Assembly (NCBI RefSeq): GCF_019203985.1 | Contig: NZ_JAGSPD010000011.1 | Coordinates: 38,545-102,544, forward strand | Origin: Winogradskyella luteola | Lineage (GTDB): Bacteria; Bacteroidota; Bacteroidia; Flavobacteriales; Flavobacteriaceae | Reading direction: 5' to 3' | Length of the DNA: 64,000 bases | Part shown: positions 62,688 to 64,000 of the stretch, one piece after another | Layout: each line of letters opens with the position of its first letter | Numbering within the stretch: position 1 is the first letter of the stretch | Program-made: the position numbers and the translations under genes | Notes under the pieces: generated by a model | The model's input: the letters and a program-made list of their open reading frames with translations, nothing else | Databases searched by the model: none | Told to the model about the DNA's origin: nothing

Positions 62688-64000
62688 ATGAAAAAAATTA
62701 CCTATCTACTAACTCCTCTTTTGTTAGTCTTTTTTTCCTATCAATCGTATTCTCAATGTACCATTACTGTAGATGGTGGCGGTACGGGTTCTATTACAAG
62801 TGGCACTAGTAAAGGCCAGTCTTTTACGGCTAACTGTTCAGGTACTTTAAATACGATTTCAGTGATTGGGGCTGCCCCCTCCAACGGTCATACCGTAACG
62901 CTTTATGCAGGAGAGGGAATGGGAGGAACACAACTCGGTCAGCTTACTGGTCAAAATATTACGGAAGAGACTACCTCCCTAAGCAATTTTGCCACTGTTT
63001 TTGATTTTTCAGGTCTGGGAATCAGCCTGACAAGTGGAAGTAAATATACTTTCAATATTTCTGGAGTTATGAGACTTTTTCTCCATAATGCACCATCATC
63101 GGCTTATGCAGGCGGTATTCTATATTTTGATGGAGGGGCACAAAGTGGTTTTGACCTGAATTTTGAGGTGGATATTGCAGTTGAATCCTGCCCAGCCCCC
63201 ACAGCACAGATAACAAGCCCAGTGTTCGGAACCGAGACCAGCTCTACATTAACTTTATCAAGTTTTACAGTGCCTGCAAGTGGTGCAGATGGCTATGCAA
63301 TTTATATCAACGATACGAACTCATTTACCTCACCAAGTGATGGGGATGAGCCAACGGCGGATACCAGTTGGAACGGATCAGGACAGCAAGCTGTTTACTT
63401 TGGAACTTCGGCATCACCAAGTATAACAGTAACAGACTTAGATCCTGGAACACCATATTTCTTTCAAGTGTATGCCTACAATGATTGTTCAGGAACAGAG
63501 ACCTATGAAACGACAGGGCTCAATGCAAATGATACGACAGCCCTTGGAGTATTAACTATCACGGGATTGACTGGAAATGACAAAATTTACGATGATACCG
63601 CAGCAGCATCCGCTTCAGGAACGGCGTCACTTTCAGGAGTTGTCTCAGGAGCGAACGATGTCTCTTTAGGCGGAAGTCCAGTCTTCACTTTTGCAAGTGC
63701 AAATGTAGGAACGGGAATTACGATCAATACGACAGGGTACACTTTAAGTGGAACAGATGCAGGAAAATATACGTTGACTCAGCCTACTTTATCGGCAGAC
63801 ATCACTGCAAAAGAACTGACTATAACAGGATTGACAGGAGATGACAAGGTTTATGACGATACGACCGCAGCAAGTGCCACAGGAACAGCGTCACTAGTGG
63901 GAGTAGAAACGGGAGATGATGTAGGTCTAGGCGGAAGTCCAGTATTTGCTTTCGTATCAGCCAACGTAGGCACAGGCATCACGATCAACACCACAGGGTA
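62688..64000 (+). CDS. Large secreted YDG-repeat protein, 3' end beyond window
   Basis: The frame is open from the ATG at 62688 to the window end (437 codons) with no stop. A signal peptide ends near YSQC. The next 160 residues are a beta-rich N-domain, and about residues 165-275 form a fibronectin-III-like domain (TLSSFTVPASGADGYAIYI, then PGTPYFFQVYAYND). YDG repeats of 88 residues start near residue 289 (LTITGLTGNDKIYDDT). Such proteins are usually very long surface adhesins in Bacteroidota, often with a type IX secretion tail. The C-terminus is not visible here. Confidence 0.88.
   Translation, partial: MKKITYLLTPLLLVFFSYQSYSQCTITVDGGGTGSITSGTSKGQSFTANCSGTLNTISVIGAAPSNGHTVTLYAGEGMGGTQLGQLTGQNITEETTSLSNFATVFDFSGLGISLTSGSKYTFNISGVMRLFLHNAPSSAYAGGILYFDGGAQSGFDLNFEVDIAVESCPAPTAQITSPVFGTETSSTLTLSSFTVPASGADGYAIYINDTNSFTSPSDGDEPTADTSWNGSGQQAVYFGTSASPSITVTDLDPGTPYFFQVYAYNDCSGTETYETTGLNANDTTALGVLTITGLTGNDKIYDDTAAASASGTASLSGVVSGANDVSLGGSPVFTFASANVGTGITINTTGYTLSGTDAGKYTLTQPTLSADITAKELTITGLTGDDKVYDDTTAASATGTASLVGVETGDDVGLGGSPVFAFVSANVGTGITINTTG
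63552..64000 (+). repeat. 264-bp tandem coding repeat (YDG units)
   Basis: The unit starts at 63552 and again at 63816, exactly 264 bases (88 codons) apart. The second copy continues to the window edge. Both contain YDDT near the start and LGGSPVF, NVGTGITINTTGY further on. DNA identity is lower than protein identity. Confidence 0.85.

Noticed and set aside
1..64000. CRISPR array
   Set aside because: No series of regularly spaced short repeats was seen; the only tandem repeat noted is the coding YDG unit.

Overview
The window looks like the chromosome of a marine-type Flavobacteriaceae (Bacteroidota). It is AT-rich, promoters fit the Bacteroidota -7 box TAnnTTTG, starts lack Shine-Dalgarno sequences, and lipoproteins have an Asp-rich stretch after the lipobox Cys. 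Families such as hemH/hemJ, a BNR/VPS10-type secreted protein, FeoB with its Cys-rich partner, RHS remnants and a YDG-repeat surface protein fit as well. The genus cannot be fixed from sequence alone.

Positions 1-31,553 are ordinary core genome. They hold two AraC regulators, a giant TraB/GumN-domain protein, heme synthesis genes (hemH, hemJ), a MATE pump, a sensor kinase, an enoyl-CoA hydratase, a radical SAM protein, an acyltransferase, a bacilliredoxin and a J-domain protein. A six-gene manganese/zinc/iron ABC operon is led by a DtxR/MntR-type repressor with a perfect 20-bp palindrome upstream. Ferrous iron uptake genes (feoA-feoB and a small Cys-rich protein), a SCO copper chaperone and rseP follow.

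Positions 31,586-56,263 are a 24.6-kb integrative element inserted into the 3' half of a tRNA-Asn(GTT) gene. The 43-bp 3' tRNA segment is repeated exactly at the right end (56,222-56,264). The tRNA's presumed native terminator now lies beyond the right repeat, and the element supplies a replacement hairpin next to the tRNA. A 22-bp direct repeat lies just inside both ends. The left arm carries excisionase-like HTH proteins, a DUF3987-type ATPase, a tyrosine integrase, a Sak4-like RecA-fold ATPase and a DUF3871 protein. No relaxase, conjugation machinery, terminase or capsid gene is visible.

The cargo is a DNA phosphorothioation defence locus. dndC-dndD-dndE run directly into a MORC/MutL-like GHKL ATPase and a GIY-YIG nuclease. 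A convergent five-gene operon encodes a PLD-nuclease/DEAH helicase fusion, a 71-aa protein, an SMC/Rad50-like ATPase with a CxxC hook, a 165-aa protein, and a HARE-HTH plus PD-(D/E)XK nuclease. dndA, dndB and recognisable dptFGH are absent. This two-operon architecture is the best candidate for an undescribed system.

Positions 56,393-62,556 are a graveyard: an IS21-family element with a doubly frameshifted istA, a lipoprotein with an early stop, an RHS toxin remnant with two in-frame stops, a ParE-type toxin-antitoxin pair, and an IS1-family transposase among solo IS ends. From 62,688 to the window end runs the start of a large secreted protein with 88-residue YDG repeats.
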